Shown: positions 12,190 through 27,439 of the stretch, piece by piece
Numbering within the stretch: position 1 is the first letter of the stretch
Layout of the letters: every line of letters starts with the position of its first letter
Assembly: GCA_024449915.1 (NCBI GenBank)
Contig: JAMZAV010001847.1
Coordinates: forward strand, 1-64,000
Direction of reading: 5' to 3'
DNA from: Sweltsa coloradensis
Taxonomy: Eukaryota; Arthropoda; Insecta; Plecoptera; Chloroperlidae
Length of the DNA stretch: 64,000 nucleotides
Made by a program: the position numbers and the translations under genes
The notes under the pieces: generated by a model
What the model was told of the DNA's origin: nothing
Seen by the model: only the letters and a program-made list of their open reading frames with translations
Database searches by the model: none

Positions 12190-15100
12190 ATCGCCGTGTA
12201 CACCTTTTAATTCGAATCATTGACCCATAGCCTACCATCCTCAGATCCGGATCACATAATTATGTATGAGGAGTCCCTAAGGTTAGCGCAGTGTCAAGTT
12301 CAAGCGCTCAGTTTTCTGTTTTTTTTTCTTGTTTTAACAACTAGTACCAAGTCTCCCCATTTCTTCCCTCTGACTTCCCAATTCCATCTCCACCCAAGAC
12401 ACAATCACAATCATCTGTATTGTATTTTTATTGACCATGATTTGAGCTCTTTTGCTCTGTGGTTTGTTAAATTTGCTTAACTCTTGGTCTTCCTACTTTT
12501 CTATTATTCTCGGCTACCTTTCCAAACTCTGTTTAGTTTTTAGTGTTCTTTTTTCCATTCTTGTCATATGCACAAACCATCTCAGCCGCTCTCCTCCGAT
12601 GTGCCATCTCAAGCTTTCAACACCCAGTTTCCCCCTTATAGTCCTTATGGCCTATAAGGACCACCATTCAATTTTAAAATTTAGTTTAGTCGCTCCGAAT
12701 ACCGGTATATATATACGGCATTTAAAAGAAATTTAATTTCTTACTCAATTCTGAGGCTACCAAACGACATCGGTCAAACATGCGTAAGGCATGCATGAAC
12801 TTGAGCTACATTTAGACGTTTTTATTTAGTTGGCACAGTTCTGAAATTACACATCTGTATCAGTGACAAAAATTTGTCAAACCGAACAGTAAACTTGTGC
12901 AATTATTTGTTAATAATCATATTTATTATACATAACATATTTTAATATAAGACTCGAGAGTTTAAACTTAAGATTGCTACTTGTATCATAGTGCATCTTA
13001 AATGATTTGTTTATACACAAATCACATAAAATATAAGCAAAAAAAAAAATGGACCATAATTGCTCTCTATCGTATTCCTAGGTAAAAAGAAAGTGTTAGT
13101 AATCATATTCATCTCAGTTGAACAATTAACAACTTAATGTCGTATCAAGTTTTCAATATACAGCATATTACTTTGTGAGGTCATGCTATTAATACTAGGA
13201 AAACGCCAAAGTCGTCGTTTGAGGAGTGAGCAAGCCATATGTTGAGTCCCCAGTAACATTTGCAATTTGACTTGGTTGATATTAAGTGAAAGGGTTTTGA
13301 AGTTGGTTTAAGGACGCATCAACCGTGACACTATCATAATAAAACACATTGCTTACATATAGGTTCAGTATATTGCCAACCGTAGCAAAATTAAGTCGAA
13401 TTGTTTTTCGAAGACAAAATGCGTCATCTCATCTGTCTATTAAATTCTTTGGCATTGCCTAATACTACCGAATGGAATAGTAGTTTTATTTCTTGCAGGT
13501 TTGTAGGATCGAATTATGTTTCTTTCTGCATTACTGGACTTCGTTGAACATATCTCACAAAAGTGGAAATATAGGGCTCTACACTCGACAGTAACACATT
13601 CCTAAAATTTGTTTTGAAATAATTTTTATAAAATAAATAAATTTTCACAAATTTTGATTTTGTTAAGTCCAAAATTGACTATATTTATGATTTTTTTCTG
13701 GCTGAACAAGACAAAATTTCAAAAATCTATGACTGTAGGGCTGTCCATGTATGAAACCTTTGTATTGAAAACTTTGCAAAGTTTCCTATGTATATAGTTT
13801 GGATGCCTGGCCGAGCGAATAGCTATCTGCTAATTGCCAAATGTGTCCTATTCCTTCAAGTTTTAGAACGAGGTGAAATTTGAAGTTAACATTACACACC
13901 ATTGCAGAACATCTTTTGAAATGCATAAAATACAATAGAAAATACAGCCTGCACAAAGAACGGGAAAATATTGTAAAACCTACTGGCCTACCAAAAGAAT
14001 TTTGTTGAACCTTGCTCGTGGAGACTGTTCACCTTGGTTACCGTCATGCAATCCGACATTCAAAACATGATTTGATAAAAATGAAGAACAAACGCCATTG
14101 TCATTAAATTAAATGCTAAACATTTTCCAACTATTTTGAGTACTACCTATTCTCTTTTATTATTTCTTGTGCTTTTGAATCGTAACCCATTTTGTTGAAA
14201 ATATTAACAGCACAGTCACAAAACTGGTCCCAAATGTTTGTTTCAAATTTCAGCTCAATCGTTTCAGTGGTTCGGCAGTTTTTTAACGAACACAGGCCGA
14301 CCCATTTTAGTTTAGTTGTAACTAGACTTGGTTGCTCCACTCCCTTGCCTGATTTTTTAGGAATATTTAACAAATGTTCATCAAGGGTTTCACCTTAGTC
14401 CTCGGCTGAAGCGTGCCCTGTAGGCTAGTCACTCGGTCTCGCTCACTGCCTTTCTTGCAGATTCATCTGTAAAAGCCTGCTTTTAGTGGGCTGGTTATCT
14501 TGACAAGGCATGTAGTCAGGCTGAAAAATGCATTTGAATGTGCTCTGGCAGACTTACCCGCCTAAGTAGTACTTAACTTTCTAGTTGCATACTCTTGATG
14601 TGATTCTTGGGGGGTTGACTATATCGTACTCTGTACAATCTACTTTCGTCCGTTTATATGTTTTTAATTATAGGCTTATTTACCAACATCCATAAAATAT
14701 ACATTCTAGATGTGGATGTGCAGTGTTTTAATTTGTCCATGTCCGATTCCATCATGTGGCTTTGTTTGTTTGTCTTTCAGTTACTTTTTGATTTTTAAAT
14801 TGTTCATACTAGTTAGAATACTGTCAATTGTGGGCATATGAAAAGAAGAAGATACCCTAGGGCTAATGCTAGTTGCTAGTAGTAGCTGCTTAGTTATTAA
14901 AAATACATTAATTTTATTAATAAAATAAATTAGTATCACTGTTAGGCACCTATATAGTAGGTACCGGTATGTAGCAATTTAAATTTACTAGTCTATTACC
15001 TTAAAGTCATATTCTCACATTGAAATGTTGCTAACTTATGTCAAACCTAAATTTATTTTAGGAATGTAGAAAAAAAAATGAAAGAAATCGGTCAATATTT

Positions 15101-15755
15101 AAACATGGTACGACCAATATTGTGGAAATTGTACAGTGCATGACGTCACCACTCGTGACATAGTTGGATGCCTAGTGAGCTTTGCGACCGATCGACTAGA
15201 CTAAATGCGGCCGCTTCACTGCCCGCCCATTCAATACCATCATCGGGCACGTTGGAACGGGTCAGTTGAAAAGTGTTTGTTCTCAGTACAGGATTTTAGG
15301 ATTAGCTTCCTTCTCTCTCTTTGTATGACACACTATCACTTAACTTCTAAAAACAACCAGAACCTAAAAGAAGACAAAATCCACACTTCAACTAGGTATG
15401 TTTGTTAACTGTAGTCACTGAGCCATCCGTACTCTTCACATATCTAGACAAACCTTGTAATGCTATTCACTTATATCACACTAATTAAATTAGTACATAA
15501 AACACTTGTTGAGCTGTCAATGTGCTAGAACAAATCTGCAAAATGCTTCATCCACACAGAATGTCAACCCCTTACTAATTCAACACGTGTTCTAAGTTCC
15601 AACAGAGTGTCTAGCATTGCTCGGCTATCTCAGCAGGCATCCACCAACGTCACATGCCCCCAGGCGCGCATCAAAACAAACCATTGTAGTAGGGTGTAGG
15701 CCTCATCCAAGGTTGCCAAAATTTCCGGCATTCTTATTTTTGTACATCTTCTTGT
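12190..15755. other. Intergenic stretch between ILRUN and TYMS 3' ends
   Basis: No credible exon was found on either strand. Short open frames here (for example 12220-12736 + and 14143-14373 -) show no recognisable domain and no splice-flanked homology. A family-like terminus, ACTAGGAAAACGCC followed by AGGAGTGAGC, lies at about 13193-13230. A palindromic TGACGTCA lies at 15141-15148. Otherwise it is AT-rich unique-looking DNA. Confidence 0.45.
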
Positions 15756-15759
15756 ATTA

Positions 15760-16488
15760 CTTGGAAAACACTTACTAAGTCCCGCCGCGTTGATGGATGA
15801 GCTTTTTTGTAAGTTTTTAGTTTGCGTAGGACCACTTTTCCTTTGCAAGTGCTTTTTGAATGCATTGTAGGTGATTGTTGTCAACTTTCTATTGTTTATT
15901 GTTTATTGTTATTATAAACCTAAAAAACTCATATTAAAACCCTTTATTCTATGGATTCTGGCTAACTTTTTCTTTCAAAAAGCAATACATCACCATTACT
16001 TCCATGTAAAATATAAACGTTGTAGCCCCACCCGTTTGGTCATAACTCATAATTGACCCAAACATCACGAAAATATCGGGAAAAAAATCGTAAAAGTACG
16101 ATTGCTATGAGAAATATTTCTTCAAATGTCCCTAAAATCATAACATATCTAATTTTAATGATTTCAAACGTTCCCATAAAGTTTTATCAAGATCGGAGTA
16201 GCCGTTTGCCCGGTCACGAGCCAATTATCACCAAAATATCGCATTAAAAATTCGTAAAAATCGTAAAAGTACGATATTCATGAGAAATATTTCTTCGATT
16301 GTACCCAAAAACGTAGCAAGTCTAAGTTCAGAGATTTCGAAGGTCCCCTATAGTTTTCATCAAGATCCCATATGACGTTTGCCCGGTAGAGAGCGAACAA
16401 ACAGAAAAAAAAAGAAAAAAAAACAACACCCGAGCTAAATTTTTTGGGGGGTCAGTGAAATTGAACTCTTTGCTTCGCTCATCCAAAA
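15760..16488 (-). mobile_element. Helitron-like element near the TYMS 3' end
   Basis: The left end 'ggaaaacacttactaagtcc' plus CGCCGCGTTGATGGATGAGC matches the hairpin terminus with a small insertion. The right end is TTTGCTTCGCTCATCCAA. The internal block around 'catcacgaaaatatcg' to 'ccgtttgcccgg' is present twice in tandem (about 16060-16215 and 16228-16400), so this copy has an internal duplication. No coding capacity. Confidence 0.65.
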
Positions 16489-16957
16489 AAAATACTTCAT
16501 CCAATGTGATTTAATGCCTTTAAACTTTTGACGGGACCCGAATCTGAGAGTAGCTGGAACTGAATTCACATTTTACTTCCCAATGTCATCCCTATCTATG
16601 GCATACTTATTAAAATTTGAGTGATCAAAGTACGGATGCGGCCATCACTTGATTCATGATTGTAATTGTAAAGATTGTAATCGCATTAATATAGGACATA
16701 GGATTTTGGGTGACAATACACAAAAGTTTTTGCTTGTATGATAAGATAAGTTGTTAACTTATTTATGTTTGGTTGGCATACAAATTTATAAATTTATATA
16801 GGTAGATACAAGAGTACCTACTATGTAGACCCAATTTCAAGAAAGTTAAATTCTTGAACAGTGAGAAAATATGATAACATAAATTACTTTGAAAAGAAGC
16901 ACTGTATAAAATGTTACAACAGATCTTTAAGGTTGGAATAACTGGTACATTACATAA

Positions 16958-20517
<3,560 letters not shown>

Positions 20518-20614
20518 GTTATAAAATTCTGGAAAGCTCTTATCAACCTGGAAACAAAACAAAAATACAAGAGTAGGTATAGTCTAGGCCTAGTAAGCCC
20601 TGCCCCAAAGAAAG

Positions 20615-21095
20615 GTAAAATAAATTAGGGAAGACGACGGGTACGTGTTTCCACTAGGCCTACCCTACCCGTTTACCCGTAAAACCTGGTTCCTAAATTG
20701 AGGCGTCACATTGCGACTCCAGAGACTGACCTTTCCGTATCTTGTTACAATTATCTGCTCGCCGGCATTCCCGCTTTAGCCCAACTCCCCCCCCCCTCGC
20801 CCCCGCCAACGCATCGTGACCTTGACTAGACTCAAGACTGTGACAAGATATAAAGCAGATGCAAGAAACAGTGAGTGTTATCTTAATGGTCCGTTGCTGT
20901 TCCTCTTTCATGATTATGAAATACTACTTCATCGGCACGTCATTAGAACAGCATTAGGCCCTACGTCTGAGATATTACGATAATTGATGAGCGCGTTTCT
21001 TCCCACACGATTTTTTTGTGTTACTACCTGGGTAACCCGCGGGTAATGTGGCCGGGTAACCGGGTCGTAATAAAGTTAAGTTTCGTCATCCCTAA
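20615..21095. mobile_element. hAT-like MITE upstream of TYMS
   Basis: The left side has 'gacgacgggtacgtg'. The right side ends 'accgggtcg...cgtcatcccta'. The interior repeats 'gggtaacccg/cgggtaa' motifs and is GC-rich. It belongs to the same terminus family as 38528-38967 ('tagggatgtcat'). It abuts the 5'-most visible TYMS exon, so it may overlap the promoter or the first intron. Confidence 0.4.
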
Positions 21096-21362
21096 AATAA
21101 ATGTAGTCTACTGGTATTTATTTATTACCTATATAAAATACATTTTCCCCTTCATCTTTCCATGATAGGCTACAATATCAAATTAAGTTCTACAACAAAC
21201 AAAATGCAAACAGAACATTGAAAGAATCTCCGCAATGGGCAACACTCAACACATGTTGTGGCAATACCAGGGCTCCATGTAACCAGTTTTAAAAATAGGC
21301 TTTTAGGCATAGGAATTTTGAGCCAAATATATAGAATGTCAAATAGGTACAATAGGAATTAT

Positions 21363-22075
21363 ACTAGGAAAACGCTCAGTTGGACGCGTTGTTGATCGAG
21401 CACCGGTACGTGCAACACGACCCGAGTAAGACATTCCCATATGTTACAAAAACCCAAAAATCTTAAGGTCTTGAGTAGCCATTTAGCCTGCAAAAATTAG
21501 AATAAATTAGGAGAGAGGTAAAATCCCGTTTCCATCTAGAAGACCTTGACTCTTACCCTGTAAACTCTTGGTTCAAATGAATCACTTGCTCCTCGACTAC
21601 TTCGTTTTGATTACAATTCTAGTGGCAGTCGCATCCGTTGCCAACTAACACCACCCCGGCAAGCATCGTGACTTCTGCTCATTGTAGTAAAGCGTGCAGA
21701 ACATTTGTTATTTAATGTACATTTCTTTCAGATATGAAAACTACTTATCGGACTCAAAATTAAACAGCATTAACCATACTTCGTGATCGGACGCGCTTTC
21801 TAAATGATTTGTGCACGTACCTCGGATTTGTCTCGTTAAGTTTGTAAAAAAATAACTTTCATTAACTTTAATGTAACTTTTTAATCTTTTGAACGATTTT
21901 GCCACATAACTATACAGCAACCGCTCATAGGTGGTATGTAATGTTACAAAAATTCAACAGCTCGACAGAGAAACGGTGCGACCTGTATCGATAAGCAGTA
22001 ACCAGTAAAAAAGCAAAACACAGGACATTCGAGCCAAAAAAGAGTCAAGTGGAGACGCTCGACTTCGCTCGCTCA
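21363..22075 (-). mobile_element. Relative of the Helitron-like family, different interior
   Basis: The left end ACTAGGAAAACGCTCAGTTG, then GACGCGTTGTTGATCGAGC, keeps the AACGC/GCGTT stem of the family. The right side ends GACTTCGCTCGCTCAA near 22075, like the other terminus. The interior shows no similarity to the common 700-bp subfamily. No coding capacity. Confidence 0.4.
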
Positions 22076-22499
22076 ATAATAAAACAAATTATATAATATA
22101 ATAACATGCATTGTCAACAAATAAGAACACAACTTATCTGCAAATTTTGATATTCAACATTGTACTTTGTTTGATCTATTACCGGTAGTTGATTACCGAC
22201 GCCAAACCGGGGACACTTCTTTATCGGCTCTGGTTTCCATGGTAACTAAGACTTTGGGCCCACTGCCTTTGCTAGGATTTTGATGGGAATTGTCAGGAAA
22301 CCAATGAATTTGAAAGGTAGTGCTTTGAGATAAATTTCTATTCGCGTTACGTACCGGTATCTAAAAGATAAAGCGGCGTTACCCTAGCCTGCAGGCATGC
22401 CTACTTGCTTTATGTTTACAGGGCCTGGATTAAGAAGCCACGGATAAACATCTAATTAGGTGGCATAGTGTGTATCGAAATTGCATCAAGTACCGCATA

Positions 22500-22570
22500 A
22501 ATAGACCAACCACAATCTTGTCAAGATTTTACAAGATCATTCAATACAATCTTGCCAAGATTTTTCAGCA
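22500..22570. repeat. Short 'cttg(t/c)caagat' inverted motif cluster
   Basis: Repeated 'aatcttgtcaagatttta', 'caagatcattcaat' and 'aatcttgccaagatttt' form overlapping hairpins. A similar cluster of 'cttgccaagatcttgcaag' motifs lies at 5008-5085. Confidence 0.4.
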
Positions 22571-23106
22571 GGGTACCACCGACCAAATTGGACAACAGTA
22601 GGAACTCCTACAACAACGACAGTATAGGGTAGAGCAGTCTCCTTCGTTGTTGTTATAAGCTCATGTAACAATTTTGGCTAAAACAAAAAATATATAACAC
22701 CCCTTCTTATGATTGGAACAGGAGGCCAAGTCTTGAAACCATGCGTCTCAAGTCGCAATGCGTGTTAAGTAACTACTTCCAAATCGCATGCGACTCAACT
22801 TCACGTCATGTACGTAGTCTTGAATTTAGATGTGCGACTCATTTCGCTTGCGAGATGAAATTCTTCCTTGCGAATGCTTTTTTGCATTTGGAAACTCCGC
22901 CCACTTTCGCTCTATGACTGTCCAATGAGAAAGCTTGTTACAAAGTGCGACTTTCGACTTTTGGGTCTGAAAATTTCAATATAGGCCTACTATAAGCTAA
23001 GTATATCGATGATATAACCGATTGTGACGAACTATTGATGCTATAATCGATTCGCACATTCAATCAACTGTCAAAACACACTAGGAGTACTAGGCTAGGC
23101 TTACAT

Positions 23107-23230
23107 ATAAATAAATAAATAAATAAATAAATTGTATTTAGAGTTTACCCACTCAGTTATATAACTGATTTTCAGTGGGGGACAGTAAATCAAAGCGACC
23201 AAGCCAACCCTGTAGGCCCCGACGCAAATT
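23107..23230 (-). mobile_element. SINE 3' tail, reverse orientation
   Basis: 'gtttacccactcagttatataactg' to 'ccctgtaggccccgacgcaa' is the complement of the 3' half of the tRNA-derived SINE seen at 42180-42270. It begins at an (ATAA)n run, which is the element's poly-A-like tail. Confidence 0.65.
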
Positions 23231-23965
23231 ATTTCACTTAGTTTATTGTTATTATCAAATAGCCTAAAGGCAGTCATACTCTCTATTTAATTAATCATAT
23301 TTTTATATTGTTTGTTTTATTTATTATTATTCAATGACCATCACAATACGTACAATCATTAGGAATATCACAACGAGCATAGCCCTTAAACACAGAATTG
23401 TGTGTGATATCCCTAAATAGTAAAATAATAAAGTTGATATTAAAGAAGGTTATTAAAATTATTTATGTGAGCAAGTTTAAAAAAAATAGATAATCAAAAA
23501 CTATATAAAAACTCGACGATTTAACACAATAGTAGGCCACAATAGACCGACAATACAAACATTCAAACAACTAACATTATAGGCCTAACTTATAACATTA
23601 CGTACATCAAAATATATTAAAGTTCACCATTATAAAAACACACAGCATTTGAATTGAAAAGAATAATGATAAAAAATTTGAAGCTGACAATTATTAATTG
23701 AAAGTGTGAACTTTATTTACTTTACTTTATTGATTCCCTAAGAAGTTTCTTGAAATCCAGTGCTTTCATGTTGAGAGCCTTCACTTTTATTTTATATTTG
23801 CGTAAGTTTTCTAGGGCTAGGCCTAGCCTACCTAAAATACCAAAACAAATTGCAAAGAAAGGTAAAAAAAAAGGTAATTTACATTGAAAAGTTATAAAAA
23901 TTGTTTCTGTCACAGATAACAAGTGAACAATAATTATGCGACGAGTAAAAAAAAGTAAAAAAGTT

Positions 23966-24035
23966 TCCCAGTCGGGATTAGAACCGGCGACCCCTCGCGT
24001 TCAAACCAAGCGCTCTAACCACTCGGCCAACGGGA
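23966..24035 (-). tRNA. tRNA-like sequence, probably pseudogene (Ser-like)
   Basis: On the minus strand it reads TCCCGTT, then GGCCGAGTGGTTAGAGCG (A-box-like D arm), and a possible anticodon loop TTTGAAC (anticodon TGA, Ser). GGTTCTAATCC (B-box-like) and ACTGGGA follow. The acceptor stem pairs with one mismatch, but the anticodon and T stems each have mismatches and the long variable arm expected of Ser is missing. It is more likely a decayed tRNA or SINE head than a working gene. Confidence 0.4.
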
Positions 24036-24939
24036 CCGCAGTGAAAAGCCGGTCTATAGCGCCACTTATGCAGATGCACGCTAACTTGCGACGAGCGTAA
24101 ATAATTTGTCATGACAATTAGAACACTTTAAATACTTTTAAAGCCATCTGCCAACATTTCTAGAGTGTAATTTAAGTCTTTATACATAGGATGTACCTTA
24201 TAACTATTTATTTAGTCATTAAAAACTTTCGATGTGGCAGTCAAGACGCAAATAAATCTCTACACGCAAGGTAAAACCTCGTGGTTTGAAACGTAAAAAA
24301 ACTTGCGAGCCAAGTCGCAAGCCGTTTCGCAAGTTTGTCTCAAGACTACCGATTTGATGGTTTTGAGCGACTTGTCAGAAATTTGCGACTCAAAACGGGA
24401 GGTGAGTTGAAACGCAAGTTTCAAGACTTGGCCTCCAGGGCCTGAACGGCAACAATAGCAGCTGGGACATGGGGGGGTCTTTACGACCAGCAAGTCCTTG
24501 TCTATCTGTTGAAGGCCCAGGTCGTGGTCCGTGTCAATGCCTTTAAAGCGGCTGCCAAACGATCAACAAAGTTGACCAACTTTATTGCTATCCCCGACAC
24601 ACGAGCAACAAAATAAAGAAACGGTGATGATACGTAATGTTGTAATACACAAATCAACAATCATGTGATAATTTGAAGAAATTGTTGGGCAACTATGTTG
24701 ATTGTTTGGCAGCCGTTTAAGCCTACACTGGATTGAGACTGTTCGATATGTAAAAGCTGTTAAACCCAAAGGATCAGGAAGCCCTAGGGATCAGTGAAGT
24801 CATTTTGTCTAGCCCAAAGCGTAGGGCTACTACGCTGTGCCAATTCTTATTGACAACATGGCTATTCTAGACCTAAGTCCTATAGCCTATGCCTGCCGGT
24901 ACTTTTTTCGATTGGGACAACTTTTTTAACTCTGTGATG

Positions 24940-25070
24940 TTAGGGGAAAAGTAGGTTAGGGAGAGTGGGGGGGGGGGGGAGGCGCGAAGCGCGTATGTTT
25001 GAATAATAATAGGCCTAATAATAATGATAATATTGTAAAACTTACGCGCTTCGCGCCCCTCCCCCTAACG
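24940..25070. repeat. G-rich long palindrome
   Basis: 'gcgcgaagcgcgta' (24982-24995) is matched exactly by 'tacgcgcttcgcgc' (25043-25056). The match continues imperfectly through ggggag/ctcccc outside. The loop is (ATA)-rich. A lone piece of its left flank ('ggggaaaagtaggttag') recurs at about 26363. Confidence 0.7.
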
Positions 25071-25079
25071 GCTGTGGAT

Positions 25080-26340
25080 ATTTGCACCCACTGAGGTGCG
25101 CCGAGGAGGTTTAATGCTATTTTCACCTATGTTCTGCGCATGCGCGGGTGTGTCCAACATTTAATATGAAAAAAATGGAATGTAATGAATGGCTAAATGA
25201 GCCAACAAATAAAACATACATACATACAATGATTAGGCCTAGGGCCTACAGATTAAAAACTTGCTCTAGCTTCAGTTATAATAGGCTTCGTTAGGTCAAA
25301 AGGGATAGGCCTAGCCTAGGCCCCTGGCCGTCTCTATATTCTGGCCCCTATTCATTGAATCCTAGCGCATTTTAGGTTAGGTCTGGGGTTGGCCTAGGCC
25401 TAGCCTAGCCCTTCTCTAAGGTTTAAGCTCGCCTAGGCTAGGCCTAGGTCTAAAATATTGATACATTCATAGTTGAATACATTTAAAATAAATGTACCTT
25501 TACCTTATAGCAGACTAAAGTCTCTAGGACGAATTTCTAAATGATCGCAGAGGGAATAATCAAAATGCAAATTATCTCAAATGACAGAAGATGGTTTCTG
25601 TTTTGGAGCCAAAAAGTCCACTCCAGTTTCCGGTTTGCGATGGCGTGCTGTGCTCACCGCCTGAAAAATCCTCCGCCGAATAAATATTTCAAGAATTTGC
25701 GGCATATGCCTAGGTACACGTGCCCATAAAATTTGATTTTCTGCAACTTGAGATGATTGAAATTTAATTAAGATCATCTTTCCGTGAATCAGATCTTCTA
25801 AAAAAGGTTATCTTCGATAATCGCCAGTGGTGGTGGAACCTTTTTCAGGCGATGGATTATAACCTGAACCGGAAGCCCAAAGATATTTTGCTTTTAAATA
25901 GTCAGCTGTTTTTAGCATTTTTTAGCTGCTGTCAGTTCACCCCACCTCCAGACTGCAAGACTGTTTGATTGAGGTCAGTGTTTGTTAAATTTTTGGTGTA
26001 TGGCCTAGATTAACTCTTCTGAACACAGTGCCTTGTTTCCTTCTAATCAATTGGGTAAGGAATTTATATCACTAAAGCTAGGGGCCTAGGGCTAGGTAGG
26101 CTAGCCTAGGCCTGGGCTTGGGGCACGCACTTTACTTTACATTATGATCTCCACTCAGGGTCGCCTCTCGGAAGCCTTAGGCCTAGACCTAATGTAGTAC
26201 ATTTTACCAGGAACCCTAGGCCAGGGGCCTAGCTGGCCAGCCTAGAACCAGTGGCGTAGGCCTGGGCCCTAAGAATTCAAAGGCTTGGGTGCAAGGCTGC
26301 TTGATGGGTAGCCCTAGGCCTAGTTTTGCAGTTGGTAAGG
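25080..26340. other. Intergenic, AGGCCTA-rich, no gene seen
   Basis: No exon or RNA gene is supported. Segments 25230-25450 and 26070-26330 are dense in the palindrome-like motif taggcctag. Confidence 0.4.
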
Positions 26341-26419
26341 ACCAACTTTGTTACCCTACAAGGGGAAAAGTAGGTTAGTGGGAGGGGGGGAGAGGGTTCC
26401 CTTAAAATCGCATGTTAAA

Positions 26420-26848
26420 AAGTTGGTCTTTACCAACCACAAGGCTAAAAGAATTTTTATCCTACAGAAGAAAGCTATACGCATACTTATGCGGGTCCCC
26501 TGCCGCGACCTCTTTAAACAGATAGGATCCCTAACACTCGCCGATCTTCTAATACAGGCTGCTGCTATCTTTGTTCGTCTGAATCCCTCCCTCTTTACAC
26601 AAAACTCCCAGGTCCACGACCACCTAACCAGATCATCCCGACATATCCATCTCCCTGCCCATAACCTGTCACTATTCTCCAAGGGTCCTCACTACCTATC
26701 ATCCATCCTTTACAACAAACTCCCTGATAAAGTACTGGCCTCGTCATCAGACACTATCTTCAAACACAACCTTAAATCTTTCCTCCTTGGCCACAGTCAC
26801 TATTCTCTACAAGAATACTTATCCCCCACACCCAATCCTCCCTAAGTT
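26420..26848 (+). mobile_element. LINE 3' fragment, Jockey/CR1-like RT C-terminus
   Basis: One open plus-strand frame encodes VFTNHKAKRIFILQKKAIRI, then GSLTLADLLIQAAAIFVRLN, HDHLTRSSRHIHLPAHN and LYNKLPDKV. This is the typical tail of a non-LTR retrotransposon polyprotein after the RT domain ('lQKkaiRi', 'lyNkLP'). It is intact over about 140 codons but lacks all catalytic motifs, so it is a 5'-truncated copy. A TTACTTATTACTT tail follows near 27175. Confidence 0.7.
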
Positions 26849-27439
26849 CTTAAACCCACCATACTGATACATATTAATTGTATTTGTATTTTAATTTAAT
26901 TTGATTTGTCACATTTCTTCTGTACAGCCTAGAGTCATGCATGTAATTTATAATAGGCCATTGACCCACTCTTGTTTCTCACTCTACCGATACTGCTAAT
27001 TGTAGGAGACTTTTCTATTGTAGGCCTACATATCTATTTATCAATTATGTAACCATATATTAACTAATTCAATTATCTACCTAGCATCAGCCTATCTCTA
27101 GTTTACTTGTATTACCAAACTTGACGATGCCTATATTTGTATTTTGTACTTATCTACAGGCTAATAAAACTTATTACTTATTACTTTATAACTGCAAAAG
27201 TACCTACCGCTTCCGCTTGATGGGGGTAGACGTACTGTTGGTCTTAATAAACTGGGCCTCGGGAAATTAGTCTATGTATCCATGAGAATCTACAAGATTT
27301 ACTATGTCTAGTAGAATGTTAATTCTGGGATGCTGTAGGCCTAATGCCATTCTAGTGCAAAATTATCATTTTATTTGACTAGGCAGTGGCCTAGGCCCCT
27401 TTTACGCTTCCTAGGCCTAAACTATACCAGGCCTAGCAC

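Larger units (their letters stand above)
22729..24442. mobile_element. 1.7-kb inverted-repeat element with nested repeats
   Basis: The left end 'ggaggccaagtcttgaaac' and the right end 'gtttcaagacttggcctcc' are exact inverted copies, followed by related 'tgcgtctcaagtcgc/gcgactcaaaacg' motifs. The interior contains an (AAAT)n microsatellite, a reversed SINE tail (about 23132-23230) and a tRNA-like sequence (23966-24035). No transposase frame was seen. Confidence 0.6.

Noticed and set aside
12220..12736. Two overlapping plus-strand open frames as a possible small gene
   Set aside because: Hydrophobic, low-complexity translation with no recognisable domain, no splice context and no homologous copy in the window.
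14143..14373. Minus-strand 76-codon frame
   Set aside because: No family recognised and composition like the surrounding AT-rich DNA; most likely chance.
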